A stretch of 63,853 bases of DNA, from the NCBI GenBank assembly GCA_018065565.1, contig JAGHSZ010000045.1, positions 1 through 63,853 of the forward strand. Direction: 5' to 3'. Below, piece after piece: positions 9,229 to 17,853 of the stretch. A model generated the notes under the pieces. It was given only the letters and a program-made list of their open reading frames with translations. It did no database searches and was not told the DNA's origin. Position 1 is the stretch's first letter. Each line of letters begins with the position of its first letter. The DNA comes from Candidatus Colivivens caballi. GTDB taxonomy: Bacteria; Bacteroidota; Bacteroidia; Bacteroidales; Bacteroidaceae. A program made the translations under genes and the position numbers.

Positions 9229-10149
9229 ATGAAACATATTCTGAACATAATGCTGATGCTTGGTGCATTCACGATGACTCAGGAAGTGAAGGCTCAGGAA
9301 CTGAATTGCAGCGTGAAAATCAACCACGCCCAGGTGCAGCGGTCTAACACCAGCGTCTTTGAGACCCTCGAAAAGGCTCTCAACGAATTTATGAACAACA
9401 AGGCATGGACCGACCTCCAATTTAACAAGAACGAGCGCATCAGTTGTTCGATGAACATCACCATCAAGAAGTACGATGAAGCGGAGAACCACTTCACTGG
9501 CAATATGCTGTTCCAAATTACCCGTCCGGTCTTTAATGCATCATACACCACCACTGTGTTCTCTATGCGTGACGAGTCGTTCAATTTCTATTATCAGGAA
9601 CACGAACCGCTCGACTTCAACGAGAATTCCATCGACAACAATCTCACAGCAATGATGGCGTACTATGCTTATCTGTTCATCGGTCTGGACCTCGACACCT
9701 TCTCGCCAATGGGTGGAACGGAGGTGCTGCACCGTGTGGAGAACATCGTCAACAATGCACAGAGCCTGGGCGATGCCGGATGGAAAGCGTTTGATGACGA
9801 CCGCAACCGTCATGCCATCATCAACGACTATATGGACTCATCATTTGAACCGATGCGCCAGCTCATGTATAAATATCACCGTCAGGGACTCGATGAAATG
9901 GCACAGAATGCCGACCGTGGGCGCACTGCCGTGACTGAATCAATCGAAATGTTGAAGGAGGCACACACCAACAACTCGATGTCAACTCTGCCAATGATCT
10001 TTACCGACTATAAGCGCGATGAACTGGTTGGCATCTATGCCGGGCATGGCACGGAGAATGAGCGGACATCCGTCTATACCATTCTCTCCGACCTTAATGC
10101 ATCGCAGGGGCGTGAATGGGATAAAATCAAGAAGACAAAGGTGGACTAA
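9229..10149 (+). CDS. DUF4835 / PorD-like secreted protein
   Basis: 306-residue protein with an N-terminal signal peptide (residues 1-22, cleavage after VKA) and then QELNCSVKINHAQVQ, the characteristic start of the DUF4835 family. This family is named PorD in type IX secretion annotations and is widespread in Bacteroidota whether or not type IX secretion is proven. Further family landmarks are ISCSMNITI, FNFYYQEHEPLDFNENSIDNN in two parts around residues 115-137, and a YYAYLFIGLDLDTFSP segment. It is probably periplasmic. It stands alone here rather than beside coaBC/recN, its common neighbours. No T9SS C-terminal signal was noticed on nearby secreted proteins. Confidence 0.82.
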   Translation: MKHILNIMLMLGAFTMTQEVKAQELNCSVKINHAQVQRSNTSVFETLEKALNEFMNNKAWTDLQFNKNERISCSMNITIKKYDEAENHFTGNMLFQITRPVFNASYTTTVFSMRDESFNFYYQEHEPLDFNENSIDNNLTAMMAYYAYLFIGLDLDTFSPMGGTEVLHRVENIVNNAQSLGDAGWKAFDDDRNRHAIINDYMDSSFEPMRQLMYKYHRQGLDEMAQNADRGRTAVTESIEMLKEAHTNNSMSTLPMIFTDYKRDELVGIYAGHGTENERTSVYTILSDLNASQGREWDKIKKTKVD

Positions 10150-10160
10150 TCCCACATTGG

Positions 10161-10220
10161 CTGTTGAGCCTGTAAGCAGACTGTTGTGCTTGTAGTCAGA
10201 CTGTTGAGCCTGCAAGCAAA
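10161..10220. repeat. Three tandem 20-bp repeats
   Basis: Three units in perfect 20-bp register, consensus CTGTTGAGCCTGTAAGCAGA, with three to five differences between copies. They lie between converging genes and directly before a bidirectional terminator. Confidence 0.9.
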
Positions 10221-10230
10221 CTGTAATCAA

Positions 10231-10288
10231 AACAGGAAGGGCGTTCAGAACATTGCCGTAGCAAGTGTCTGAACGCCCTTCCTCTGTT
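10231..10288. terminator. Bidirectional terminator between the PorD-like and GH43 genes
   Basis: AACAGGAAGGGCGTTCAGA (10231-10249) pairs with the arm at 10268-10288, TCTGAACGCCCTTCC plus CTCTGTT, with a two-base bulge. It serves the converging transcripts. Confidence 0.8.
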
Positions 10289-10320
10289 GTGCCGAACCGT
10301 CTGCATCAGTCCATGCAGTG

Positions 10321-11991
10321 TCAGTCGATGGTCACATGGTAGTAGTCGAAATCGACATAACCGCCGAGTGCAGTTGTTGCGTAATTATATAATAATGTGC
10401 GGTAGCCCATGAAGATGTCGAGTGTATATTGCATGTGGAGAGTCACACCGCAGTCGGTCCACTTCTTGCCGTCGTAACTGTATGCGAGTCGTGCCGTGTT
10501 AGGCTTTTCATCCTGACCATCCTTCTGGTAGAACACATAACTGATGCGCAGATACACCTTGTCCTTTTTCAGTTTCATTGACATTGCCACCTCGCTGTCG
10601 TCAGTTGGTGCGATGAAGGCACTGCGCTGCTTGCCGCGTGACGAACGGGTGCGAACGACCAGTTGCTTCTTGCCATCGGCGCTTTTCTCCACTCCGATGC
10701 TGGCATAGTTGCTCTGGAAGGCACAGATGCCTGCGCGGTCGCCTGCCTGCATGCCTTTGGTGTCGAGCAACACTTCGGTAGTGCAGCGAGGACCAGGCAG
10801 ACGCTGACTGATGGAGTTACGAGCAAGGAATATGTGAGGTGCCACGGCTGCCGTTTTGAGTCGGAGCCAGCCCACACGCTCGGTGAGGCTCCACTTGTCG
10901 TTGACAGGGTTGTGGTTCCACTGCCATGCAGGACCAACGGCTAAACAGTTGGTGGTGCCTGGGTTGTATGTGCCGTTGAAGTCGTCAGAACAGGTGAGAC
11001 CGTGCTGGACGGTGCCCACTGTTGGTGATGATGAATTGGCGTATTCAGTTGGGAAAGTAGGCCAACCGTCTTTCCACTCCATCGGGATGAAGATTGGTGC
11101 GCGTCCGAGTGGACCTTGATCCTGAAAGAAGAAACCTACCCACTTGCCGTCAGGGGTGTCAACGATACCACCCTGTGCTATGCCGTTGCCGCCGAAACCG
11201 CCAACACCTTTGTTGACTGTCGCTTCGACCACAGTCCGCTTTTCCCATTCACCGAGCAAGTCCTTGGTGCGGAAGCACACCTCGCGGCGTACGCTGCCCT
11301 GAGGCCAGTCGATGTTGAAGAGGTAGTAATAGTCGCCAAACTTATAGAGGTGGCTGCCTTCTGCTTGAAGTCCACACTTGGGGTCGCGTGCATCGACCAT
11401 CAGCTGATCGACTCCACCTTCCTTCACTGCTGTGAAGTCAGGGGTGAGTTCGCGAATCATGATTCGGCCGTTGCCGTATGCCACGAATGCCCGTCCGCTG
11501 GCTTCGTCGAAGAGCAGTGCCGGGTCGTGGAACTTACCCTGGAAGTCGCTGCGTGTCCATTTACCCGAGCGCAGGTCATTGGTGTGGTAGATGTACGACT
11601 TGTTCTGCTCGTTAGCCACGAAGCAGATGTGGTAGGTGCCGTTGACATACTTGATGCTGCTTGCCCATGAACCGTTGCCGTATGCCTCGCCGCCGTTGAG
11701 GGTGGCTTTGCCGTTGGTTTCAAGAATGTCATATACATAGTTGATGGTCTCCCAGTGGACGAGGTCGGTGGAGTGCATCACTGGCACGCCTGGACACAGG
11801 TGCATGGTGGTGGATGTCATGTAATAGTCTTTGCCGACACGGATGATGTCGATGTCGGGCACATCGGTGAATATGACTGGGTTCTGAATCTCCTGTCCTG
11901 CCACCACTTGCTGTGCATCAGCTGTGCTTGTGAAACCAAGTGGAGTGACTGCTATGCCGATGGCTAATAGTTGTCTGAATAGTTGCTTCAT
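10321..11991 (-). CDS. Glycoside hydrolase family 43 (xylosidase/arabinofuranosidase-type)
   Basis: 556-residue secreted enzyme predicted to remove xylose or arabinose from plant hemicellulose. The signal peptide covers residues 1-26 (ADA/QQ). A five-bladed propeller follows, with the catalytic-base region FTDVPDIDIIRVGKDYYM (about 41-58), then MHSTDLVHWE and FHDPALLF. LQAEGSHLYKFGDYYYLF carries the likely acid Glu. The last 200 residues (from about LTCSDDFNG) look like the concanavalin-like C-domain of GH43 xylosidases, subfamily 12 type. I chose the ATG at 11989-11991 because the signal peptide begins there; the longer frame to 12045 adds a non-homologous leader. Monocistronic; no SusCD pair is adjacent. 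Confidence 0.88.
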   Translation of the reverse strand: MKQLFRQLLAIGIAVTPLGFTSTADAQQVVAGQEIQNPVIFTDVPDIDIIRVGKDYYMTSTTMHLCPGVPVMHSTDLVHWETINYVYDILETNGKATLNGGEAYGNGSWASSIKYVNGTYHICFVANEQNKSYIYHTNDLRSGKWTRSDFQGKFHDPALLFDEASGRAFVAYGNGRIMIRELTPDFTAVKEGGVDQLMVDARDPKCGLQAEGSHLYKFGDYYYLFNIDWPQGSVRREVCFRTKDLLGEWEKRTVVEATVNKGVGGFGGNGIAQGGIVDTPDGKWVGFFFQDQGPLGRAPIFIPMEWKDGWPTFPTEYANSSSPTVGTVQHGLTCSDDFNGTYNPGTTNCLAVGPAWQWNHNPVNDKWSLTERVGWLRLKTAAVAPHIFLARNSISQRLPGPRCTTEVLLDTKGMQAGDRAGICAFQSNYASIGVEKSADGKKQLVVRTRSSRGKQRSAFIAPTDDSEVAMSMKLKKDKVYLRISYVFYQKDGQDEKPNTARLAYSYDGKKWTDCGVTLHMQYTLDIFMGYRTLLYNYATTALGGYVDFDYYHVTID

Positions 11992-12051
11992 TTGATAAGA
12001 ATATGTAACTGGGTTGATTTGTTGTCTGCTGGTTATGGGCAACAAGTAACT

Positions 12052-12120
12052 GTATGCGCCTGTGGTCTATTGCCTATTGCTTGTGAACTGTTGCCTGTGA
12101 CTTGTTGCCTGTTGCCATTG
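12052..12120. repeat. Low-complexity TTGCCTGTTGCC-type spacer
   Basis: Degenerate short-period sequence (TTGCCTATTGC, TTGCCTGTGAC, TTGCCTGTTGCC) between ispG and the GH43 gene; one of several such spacers in the window. It lies downstream of ispG. Confidence 0.6.
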
Positions 12121-12148
12121 TATATAATTACGACTTGACATGCCAGAC

Positions 12149-13345
12149 CTATTGCTGGCTTGTCAAGTCGTTTTTGATGAAGTCGATGAGTCGGCTGACG
12201 GCATCGTCCTCAGGTATGTTCATTTCGATGCATTCCTTGCACTTGTACAGGCTCACCTTGCCACGGCCTGCTCCTACATATCCGTAGTCGGCATCAGCCA
12301 TTTCGCCTGGACCGTTGACTATGCAGCCCATGATGGCAATCTTCAAACTGTTGGCTGTTGGCCACTTTGCCTTTGCCTCGGCTGTTCCGAAGTTTTCGGC
12401 AAATGCTGTCTTGATACGTGCAATGGTCTCTTCGAGATTGTACATGGTGCGTCCGCATCCTGGGCATGACACAAATTCGGGCTTGGAGATGCGTGCCCCT
12501 GCTGCTTGCAGAATGCCGAATGCCACTGGAATCTCCTTTTCTGGTGCTTCGCTCAGACTGACACGGATGGTGTCGCCGATGCCGTCAACCAGGAGTGTGC
12601 CGATGCCTACTGCGCTTTTCAGTCGTCCGTCCTCGCCTTCGCCCGCTTCTGTCACACCGAGATGCAGAGGGAAGTGCATGTCTTCTGCATCCATTGCCTT
12701 GACCAGCAGCCTGACGGTGGTGACCATCACATTAGTGCTGGAAGCCTTGATGGAGATGACGACATCGGTGAACTGTTCCTTGACGCAGATGCGGAGAAAC
12801 TCCATACAACTTTCGACCATGCCGGCAGGTGTGTCGCCATATCGGCTCATGATGCGGTCGGACAGACTGCCGTGGTTCACGCCGATGCGTATGGCGGTGT
12901 GGTGTTCCTTGCAGATGTTGAGGAACGGAACGAAGCGTGCCTCAATCTTCTTGATTTCTTCGGCATATTCTTCGTCGGTGTATTCCAGGTGCTTGAACTT
13001 GCGTGCTGGATCGACATAGTTGCCCGGATTGATTCTGACCTTGTCGGCATAGAGTGCTGCCACATCTGCCACATTGGCGTTGAAGTGTACATCTGCGATG
13101 AGTGGCACTGTGTAGCCATCGCGGCGTAGTCCGTCGCGTATGTTTTTCAGGTTTTCAGCCTCGCGTATTCCTTGCGTAGTGAGTCGCACATATTCGCCTC
13201 CGGCATCGACTATTCGCTTTATCTGCTCAATGCAGCCTTCGGTGTCGGTGGTGGGGCATGTTGTCATCGACTGCACGCGGATGGGATAGTCGCCTCCCAT
13301 TGGCAGGTTGCCGATGTGCACTACTGTTGTCTTTCTACGATGCAT
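12149..13345 (-). CDS. ispG: 4-hydroxy-3-methylbut-2-en-1-yl diphosphate synthase, short form
   Basis: IspG (GcpE) reduces methylerythritol cyclodiphosphate to HMBPP in the MEP isoprenoid pathway, using a [4Fe-4S] cluster. The 398-residue product has the TIM-barrel part (RRKTTVVHIG, RVQSMTT, ADVHFN, RINPGNY, GVNHGSLSDRIM, LGVTEAGEGEDGR) and the C-terminal cluster domain with CPGC (C294, C297), MGC (C341) and NGPGE (E348). Bacteroidota and plant enzymes I know are about 600 residues, with a large domain between these parts. Here barrel residue sequence EIPV runs straight into AFGILQAAG near 12526, with no insert. The ATG at 13345 fits homologs better than the longer frame. No frameshift is seen. 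Confidence 0.93.
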   Translation of the reverse strand: MHRRKTTVVHIGNLPMGGDYPIRVQSMTTCPTTDTEGCIEQIKRIVDAGGEYVRLTTQGIREAENLKNIRDGLRRDGYTVPLIADVHFNANVADVAALYADKVRINPGNYVDPARKFKHLEYTDEEYAEEIKKIEARFVPFLNICKEHHTAIRIGVNHGSLSDRIMSRYGDTPAGMVESCMEFLRICVKEQFTDVVISIKASSTNVMVTTVRLLVKAMDAEDMHFPLHLGVTEAGEGEDGRLKSAVGIGTLLVDGIGDTIRVSLSEAPEKEIPVAFGILQAAGARISKPEFVSCPGCGRTMYNLEETIARIKTAFAENFGTAEAKAKWPTANSLKIAIMGCIVNGPGEMADADYGYVGAGRGKVSLYKCKECIEMNIPEDDAVSRLIDFIKNDLTSQQ

Positions 13346-13428
13346 AGTGTGTGATGTCTTTTCGGTGAAGTTTGCAAATGCTTGTTGTGGCAACTTGCAA
13401 ATGTTGGTTGTTGAAACTTGTCTGTTGT

Positions 13429-13830
13429 TTACTTGCCTGCGCAGAGGTCAAGAATCTTGCATGCGAAGACTGCTGCGTTCTTTGCTCCGTCGATAGCCAT
13501 TGTGGCAACAGGTACTCCGGGTGGCATCTGTACGATGGCAAGCAGTGCGTCCATTCCCTGGAGAGCGCCCGACTTGATTGGTACTCCGATGACAGGGAGT
13601 GTGGTGTAGGCTGCGATTACTCCCGGCAGTGCTGCTGCCATGCCTGCACCTGCGATGATGACTTTCACGCCGCGGTCCTTGGCTGTCTTGGCAAATTCCG
13701 CTACTCCTTCTGGGTTGCGGTGTGCTGAAATTACATTTACTTCGTATGGCACTCCTTGTTCTTCGAGGTATGCCTTTGCTTTTTCCATTACTGGCATGTC
13801 GGACTGACTGCCCATGATGATTGAAACCAT
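13429..13830 (-). CDS. purE: 5-(carboxyamino)imidazole ribonucleotide mutase, short
   Basis: PurE class I moves the carboxylate of N5-CAIR to C4, giving CAIR in purine synthesis. Seen directly: [17 protein letters not shown] (2-18), [11 protein letters not shown] (33-43, the substrate loop), [14 protein letters not shown] and the conserved [10 protein letters not shown]. The product is only 133 residues and stops after [10 protein letters not shown]. coli and other Bacteroidales enzymes are about 160-170, with an extra C-terminal helix. Sequence past the stop codon does not resume homology in any frame. All catalytic motifs are present, so it is probably active. ispG follows 83 bp downstream. 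Confidence 0.93.
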   Translation of the reverse strand: MVSIIMGSQSDMPVMEKAKAYLEEQGVPYEVNVISAHRNPEGVAEFAKTAKDRGVKVIIAGAGMAAALPGVIAAYTTLPVIGVPIKSGALQGMDALLAIVQMPPGVPVATMAIDGAKNAAVFACKILDLCAGK

Positions 13831-13840
13831 AGATTGTATA

Positions 13841-13893
13841 TTAGTTGTTTGGTTGTTTAGTTATTTGGTTGTTTGGTTGTTTGGGGTGGTGGA
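13841..13893. repeat. Low-complexity GTTGTTTG repeat
   Basis: About six copies of an 8-bp unit close to GTTGTTTG lie directly upstream of purE. A similar sequence occurs at 53435-53496, and in reverse complement at 54983-55083. Confidence 0.75.
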
Positions 13894-13918
13894 CTTTGGT
13901 TGCCTACTTGTTCAATCC

Positions 13919-13951
13919 ACGCTAATGGCTAATGACCAATGGCTAACGGCC
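13919..13951. repeat. Copy of the GCTAATGGCTAATGACCAAT spacer repeat
   Basis: GCTAATGGCTAATGACCAAT and following bases are the reverse complement of sequence at 60827-60895, TTAGCCGTTGG/TCATTGGCCATTAGCC type. It is an interspersed low-complexity phrase. Confidence 0.6.
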
Positions 13952-13956
13952 CATGA

Positions 13957-14586
13957 TTACCATCCAATCATGATGAACACCAATGCGCTGATGAATCCGA
14001 TGAAGAATCCTCCGATGACTTGTGACAGGCTGTGCTGTCGCAGAATCATACGGCTGGTGCCCATTAATCCTGAAAGTAAGAGCATGATGCACATCATTGG
14101 TATCGGGTTGAAATAGAATATGTAACTGAATGCCACAACTGTGCCCGTGAGTCCTCCCATTGCTGCTGTGTGTGTGCTGACTTTCCACCAGATGTTGAGA
14201 ATGCCGCAGAGTACTCCTGCCACGAGTGTTGCCACAAGTATGCCGAGCATGAACTGTGCGGTGTTGATCTTTGTGAAGAGAATGACGCAAGCCACATAGC
14301 TGGCGATGGTGATGAGGTATGGAGTGTAGCGGTGCTCACGGTGGCTGAGTTGCCAGTGTGTCCATTTGTTGATTTTTCGGAAAATGTTGATGGTCACCCT
14401 TGGAATGACGATGGTGAACATCAGTACGGTGACGAGTATGAAGATTTTGTAGGCAAGGGGCAACAGCCGCAGGTAACTGTAAAGAAACAGCCAGATGAAT
14501 GCCCACAGTGGGGCGTAGAATGGTGAGAACAGCAGACAATAGATGTGTGCTGCCTTGATGAGTCCTTTTGAACTGAATAGTTTCAT
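13957..14586 (-). CDS. PAP2-like integral membrane protein
   Basis: 209-residue protein with about six transmembrane helices. KVSTHTAAMGG and SRMILRQHSLSQVIGG match the second and third phosphatase motifs of the PAP2 family (S-x-H with G, and R-x5-H), which dephosphorylates lipid pyrophosphates or phosphatidic acid. The first motif (K-x6-RP) is not clear; HREHRYTPY may be a degenerate version, so activity is uncertain. I chose the start at 14586, immediately after the rpoN stop codon (one base between), which implies translational coupling. An open extension to 14643 would overlap rpoN and is unlikely. Confidence 0.75.
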   Translation of the reverse strand: MKLFSSKGLIKAAHIYCLLFSPFYAPLWAFIWLFLYSYLRLLPLAYKIFILVTVLMFTIVIPRVTINIFRKINKWTHWQLSHREHRYTPYLITIASYVACVILFTKINTAQFMLGILVATLVAGVLCGILNIWWKVSTHTAAMGGLTGTVVAFSYIFYFNPIPMMCIMLLLSGLMGTSRMILRQHSLSQVIGGFFIGFISALVFIMIGW

Positions 14587-14587
14587 G

Positions 14588-16117
14588 TCAGTCTTTACGG
14601 TTTTTTGCTGTTGGTATGCCCATGATGCCTCTGTATTTTGCAACGGTGCGCCGGCTTATGTTGATGTTCTGGCCTTTGAGCTTTTCTACGATTTGTGCGT
14701 CGGAGAGTGGGTTGGCCTTGTCTTCGGTGTTGATGAGCTGGCGGATGGTGTCGCAGACATTGTCCTGTTCGATGTTTTCTCCTTGTGCGTTGGTGTGTGC
14801 CCGCTTGAAGAAAATGGACAGAGGGTAGGTGGTGCCGTCAATCTGTACATATTTGCTGGTGCGTACTCGCGAGATGGTCGAGATGTCGATGTTGAGATGC
14901 TTGGCTATGTCGGTGAGTCGCATCGGCACCAGGCGCGACTCGTCTTGTGTCAGGATGAAGTCGCGCTGATACTGTATAATGGTCTGGATTGTGGTTTTCA
15001 GTGTGTTCTGCCTCTGGCACATGGCAGCGATGAACTGGCGGGCTGATTCCACCTTTTGCTGTGCATAGGTGAATGCTTCGTGCTCGAGCCGTGACAGTTT
15101 GCCACTGCGCTTTTTGTAGGCTTCAATCTGTGCGATGTATTCTTTGCTGATGTGCAGTTCGGGCAGTTTCCCACAGTTGAGTGTGACTGAGATTTCTCCA
15201 TCGGGAGTGGTCTCGATGATGAAATCGGGGATGATGGTCTGCACGCGGTCGGCTGCCGATTCGCTGAGTGCTGTGCCTGGGTAGGGGTTGAGATGGCGTA
15301 TGATGTCGAGGGCTGCGCTGAGCTGAATGCTGTCGGTGGAGAGTTTGCGCATCAGGGTCTCGTTGCGCTGGTTGACAAAGTCGTCGTAGTGGTTCTCGAT
15401 GATTTGCCGTGCCAGGTCGCTGCTGCTTGGCTGCTTGTCGTTGTCGGTGCTGTCGGCACGCTGCAATTGCAGCAACAGGCATTCCTGCGTGCTGCGTGCT
15501 CCGATGCCGGGTGGGTCGAACTGTTGCAGAATTTGCAGCATCTGTTCGAGTTCGGCTTTGGATGTGTCGATGTAGTAGTAGATGGCGAGGTCATCGACCA
15601 TGGTGCCGAGACTGACATCGATGAATCCCTTCTCGTTGAGCGACCCGATGAGATATTCCACAAGTTGCTGCTGGTGTTCGTCGAGGTCGAAGTCGGCTAT
15701 CTGTGCGTTGAGGTCGTCAATGAACGATGTGGTGGAGCCAATGGGCTTTTCTGCTCCTTCGTTCTCGCCCCGGTAGGAGTAGGCCTGGTCGTCGTCAGTG
15801 TCGTAGTTGTCACTGTTGTCGGTCGGCTCATTGCTCTGTATCTCGTCCTGGTCGCCTTCTGGGACAAATGTGTCTTCGTCGCCGCTGCTGTTGCCGTCGG
15901 ATGTGTCTCGGTCGTCGTGTTCGCTGTCGTCCTTGTTGCTATGTATGCGTGAGTAGTCTTCTTCGAGTGTGATGTTGTCGAGCACTTCGTCGTTGACCCT
16001 CTTTTCAAGGTCGAGCAGGGACAGCTCGAGCAGTTTCACCGTAAGCAGTTGCTGTGGTGAAAGCCTGAGTTGCTGTTGTTCTGTCTGTAACTGATGTTGA
16101 CTGAGATCCTGTGGCAT
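14588..16117 (-). CDS. rpoN: RNA polymerase sigma-54 factor
   Basis: Sigma-54 directs core polymerase to -24/-12 promoters and needs an AAA+ activator to open them. The 509-residue product has the glutamine- and leucine-rich activator region at the N-terminus (about 1-50; LSPQQLLTVKLLELSLLDLE), a very acidic D/E/N/S-rich region II (about 55-135), the core-binding region and a DNA-binding C-terminus with a helix-turn-helix (LTDIAKHLNIDISTISRV). The RpoN box RRTVAKYRG is at about 489-497. It starts 4 bp after the YugP peptidase gene in what looks like a five-gene operon beginning at trxA. No -24/-12 promoter was searched for systematically. Confidence 0.96.
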   Translation of the reverse strand: MPQDLSQHQLQTEQQQLRLSPQQLLTVKLLELSLLDLEKRVNDEVLDNITLEEDYSRIHSNKDDSEHDDRDTSDGNSSGDEDTFVPEGDQDEIQSNEPTDNSDNYDTDDDQAYSYRGENEGAEKPIGSTTSFIDDLNAQIADFDLDEHQQQLVEYLIGSLNEKGFIDVSLGTMVDDLAIYYYIDTSKAELEQMLQILQQFDPPGIGARSTQECLLLQLQRADSTDNDKQPSSSDLARQIIENHYDDFVNQRNETLMRKLSTDSIQLSAALDIIRHLNPYPGTALSESAADRVQTIIPDFIIETTPDGEISVTLNCGKLPELHISKEYIAQIEAYKKRSGKLSRLEHEAFTYAQQKVESARQFIAAMCQRQNTLKTTIQTIIQYQRDFILTQDESRLVPMRLTDIAKHLNIDISTISRVRTSKYVQIDGTTYPLSIFFKRAHTNAQGENIEQDNVCDTIRQLINTEDKANPLSDAQIVEKLKGQNINISRRTVAKYRGIMGIPTAKNRKD

Positions 16118-16121
16118 ATCC

Positions 16122-16826
16122 TTATCTGCGTCGTGACCCCGACATGAATATCATTATATAATAAAGGAGTGTGGCAAGTGAACTGACTGCTGCCACCACA
16201 TAGGTGTAGGCTGCTGCCTTGAGTGCGCTGACGGCATAGTCGTGGGTTGATGCGTCGGTCATGCCTCGCTGGTCGAGCCATGTGATGGCACGGCGTGATG
16301 CATCGACTTCAACAGGCAGGGTGATGAAGGCAAACAGTGTGGTTGCGGCAAAGAGCACGATGCCGCATCCGAGTATGGTGTTGTTGCCTGTGTAGTTGAG
16401 TACGAGCATGCCACCAAGCAGTATCCATGTCATCAGGTTTGATGATATGTTTACGATTGGTACCATCTTGCTTCTCAATGTGAGCGGTCCGTAACTGACG
16501 GCATGCTGGACGGCGTGTCCGCATTCGTGTGCAGCCACAGCCTGTGCCATGATGCTGTTTGACTGATAGACACCTTCGCTGAGGTTGAGGGTGTGGTCAA
16601 CGGGGTTGTAGTGGTCGGTCAGCTGCCCCTTGATGCAGCACACGGTGACATTGGTGATGCCAAAGTCGGCGAGCATCTTTTCTGCGGTCTGCTTGCCGGT
16701 GAGTCCTGTGTAGCCACGCACTTTCGAGTATTTCTCGAACTTGTTTTTCAGATTGTTCTGAACAATCCAGCTGAGGACTGCTGTGCCGATGAATACAATC
16801 CAGTAGAGTGCTGTCGATGATACCAT
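16122..16826 (-). CDS. YugP-type zinc metallopeptidase
   Basis: 234-residue membrane-anchored peptidase of the Zn-peptidase-2 (YugP) family. It has an N-terminal transmembrane helix (about 5-23), then the zinc-binding HECGH (H100, E101, H104) in AAHECGHAVQHA, and three further hydrophobic helices. The Glu in LPVEVDASRRA (about 181) is a probable third ligand. Substrate unknown. It lies 24 bp after the small acidic protein gene and 4 bp before rpoN, and is probably co-transcribed with them. Confidence 0.92.
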   Translation of the reverse strand: MVSSTALYWIVFIGTAVLSWIVQNNLKNKFEKYSKVRGYTGLTGKQTAEKMLADFGITNVTVCCIKGQLTDHYNPVDHTLNLSEGVYQSNSIMAQAVAAHECGHAVQHAVSYGPLTLRSKMVPIVNISSNLMTWILLGGMLVLNYTGNNTILGCGIVLFAATTLFAFITLPVEVDASRRAITWLDQRGMTDASTHDYAVSALKAAAYTYVVAAVSSLATLLYYIMIFMSGSRRR

Positions 16827-16850
16827 AGGCGTGAAATGTTGTTTGGGTGA

Positions 16851-17171
16851 TTAGCCAACGAACTGTTCGTTGTATTCGATTTCTCCCTGTATGATGAAGA
16901 ACACATCGTCGTGTTGCCACTCGCCGACGCCCTTGTCTTTTGCGTCCTTAATGAGGATGTCGGTGAGTTCGTCGAGGTCGATGTCAAAATAGCCTTCTGC
17001 ATCGGGCTCTGCTACTTCGCTGAAATATTCGAGAAAGAAATCGATGCAAAAGTAGATGTCATCTTCGGTGAACTTCTCTTTAACTTCCTGAGGCAGGTAG
17101 TTGAGGATGAACTCCACTTCCTTTGCGTCTTCCTCTGCTCCGAGGAGAATTTCGTCGTCGATTGTTGCCAT
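16851..17171 (-). CDS. Conserved small acidic hypothetical protein
   Basis: 106-residue, strongly acidic cytosolic protein (MATIDDEILLGAEEDAKEVE; later EDDIYFCIDFFLEYF and DDVFFIIQGEIEY). It has no signal peptide, membrane helix or motif that I can tie to a reaction. Its position between trxA (17 bp away) and the YugP peptidase gene, plus good coding character, supports a real gene. I believe similar proteins occur in other Bacteroidales, but no function is known to me. Confidence 0.8.
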   Translation of the reverse strand: MATIDDEILLGAEEDAKEVEFILNYLPQEVKEKFTEDDIYFCIDFFLEYFSEVAEPDAEGYFDIDLDELTDILIKDAKDKGVGEWQHDDVFFIIQGEIEYNEQFVG

Positions 17172-17188
17172 AAGTCTGCTTTGTTTGG

Positions 17189-17497
17189 TTAGAGTATTGC
17201 CTTGAGCTTGTCTTCGAACACATCCTTTGTGGCAGCACCGACGAACTTGTCAACGACTTTGCCGTCCTTGATGTACACCACAGTAGGGATGTTGCGAATA
17301 CTGTATTCTGTTGCGAGGTCGTCTTCGTCTTCGACATTTACCTTGCCGATGATGACCTTATCTGCGTATTCCTCAGCGAGTTGTTCCAATAGCGGAGCTA
17401 TTTTCTTGCATGGACCGCACCATGTTGCCCAGAAGTCGAGAACCACTGGCTTGCCTTGACTGATGATTTCCTGATAGTTTTCAGAAGTAATTTCCAT
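17189..17497 (-). CDS. trxA: Thioredoxin
   Basis: 102-residue cytosolic dithiol oxidoreductase. The active site WCGPCKK is at 26-32 (C27, C30), followed by the buried-core segment and the cis-proline loop IRNIPTVVYIKDGKVV. Length and sequence are those of classical thioredoxin 1. It is the first gene of a minus-strand run (small acidic protein, YugP, rpoN, PAP2-like) and has a promoter box at 17551-17558. Confidence 0.97.
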   Translation of the reverse strand: MEITSENYQEIISQGKPVVLDFWATWCGPCKKIAPLLEQLAEEYADKVIIGKVNVEDEDDLATEYSIRNIPTVVYIKDGKVVDKFVGAATKDVFEDKLKAIL

Positions 17498-17550
17498 AAG
17501 TGATAAAGTGATTAAATGTAAGGAATAATTTGTGAATTGAATTTCATGTG

Positions 17551-17558
17551 CAAAGTTA
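17551..17558 (-). promoter_or_regulatory. Promoter -7 box of the trxA-rpoN operon
   Basis: TAACTTTG on the minus strand matches TAnnTTTG, 54 bp upstream of the trxA start. Confidence 0.7.
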
Positions 17559-17853
17559 GTGAATTATTCATAATACGCAAAGTCTGTGGCATGAAATTTG
17601 ATAGTAACTGCTGATTTTTGTTGTGTGGTCAGCATAGGCGTGCCATGATTGGTGTGTTAGGGTTCATGCATCTGAATCCGTCGTGCCGTTGCTGAACAAT
17701 GCTGCAATGGGGCATTTGTGTAAATGAACAGGGGTTATATATGGTTTTGCAAGATTTCGTGTGTGTAAGTTTGCTGTTGTATGTGTATGCGTTATCGCAC
17801 AATCGTACATACTTCATGATGCTATCGCTACACTCCTTACAAATACATTGCAG
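17559..17853. other. Non-coding stretch upstream of trxA
   Basis: No supported gene. A 75-codon minus-strand frame at 17629-17856 has no recognisable protein character, and no clear RNA gene is seen. Confidence 0.5.

Noticed and set aside
12526..12526. Frameshift or pseudogene at the ispG junction
   Set aside because: The frame is continuous and all iron-sulfur ligands are present, so a shortened active enzyme is more likely.
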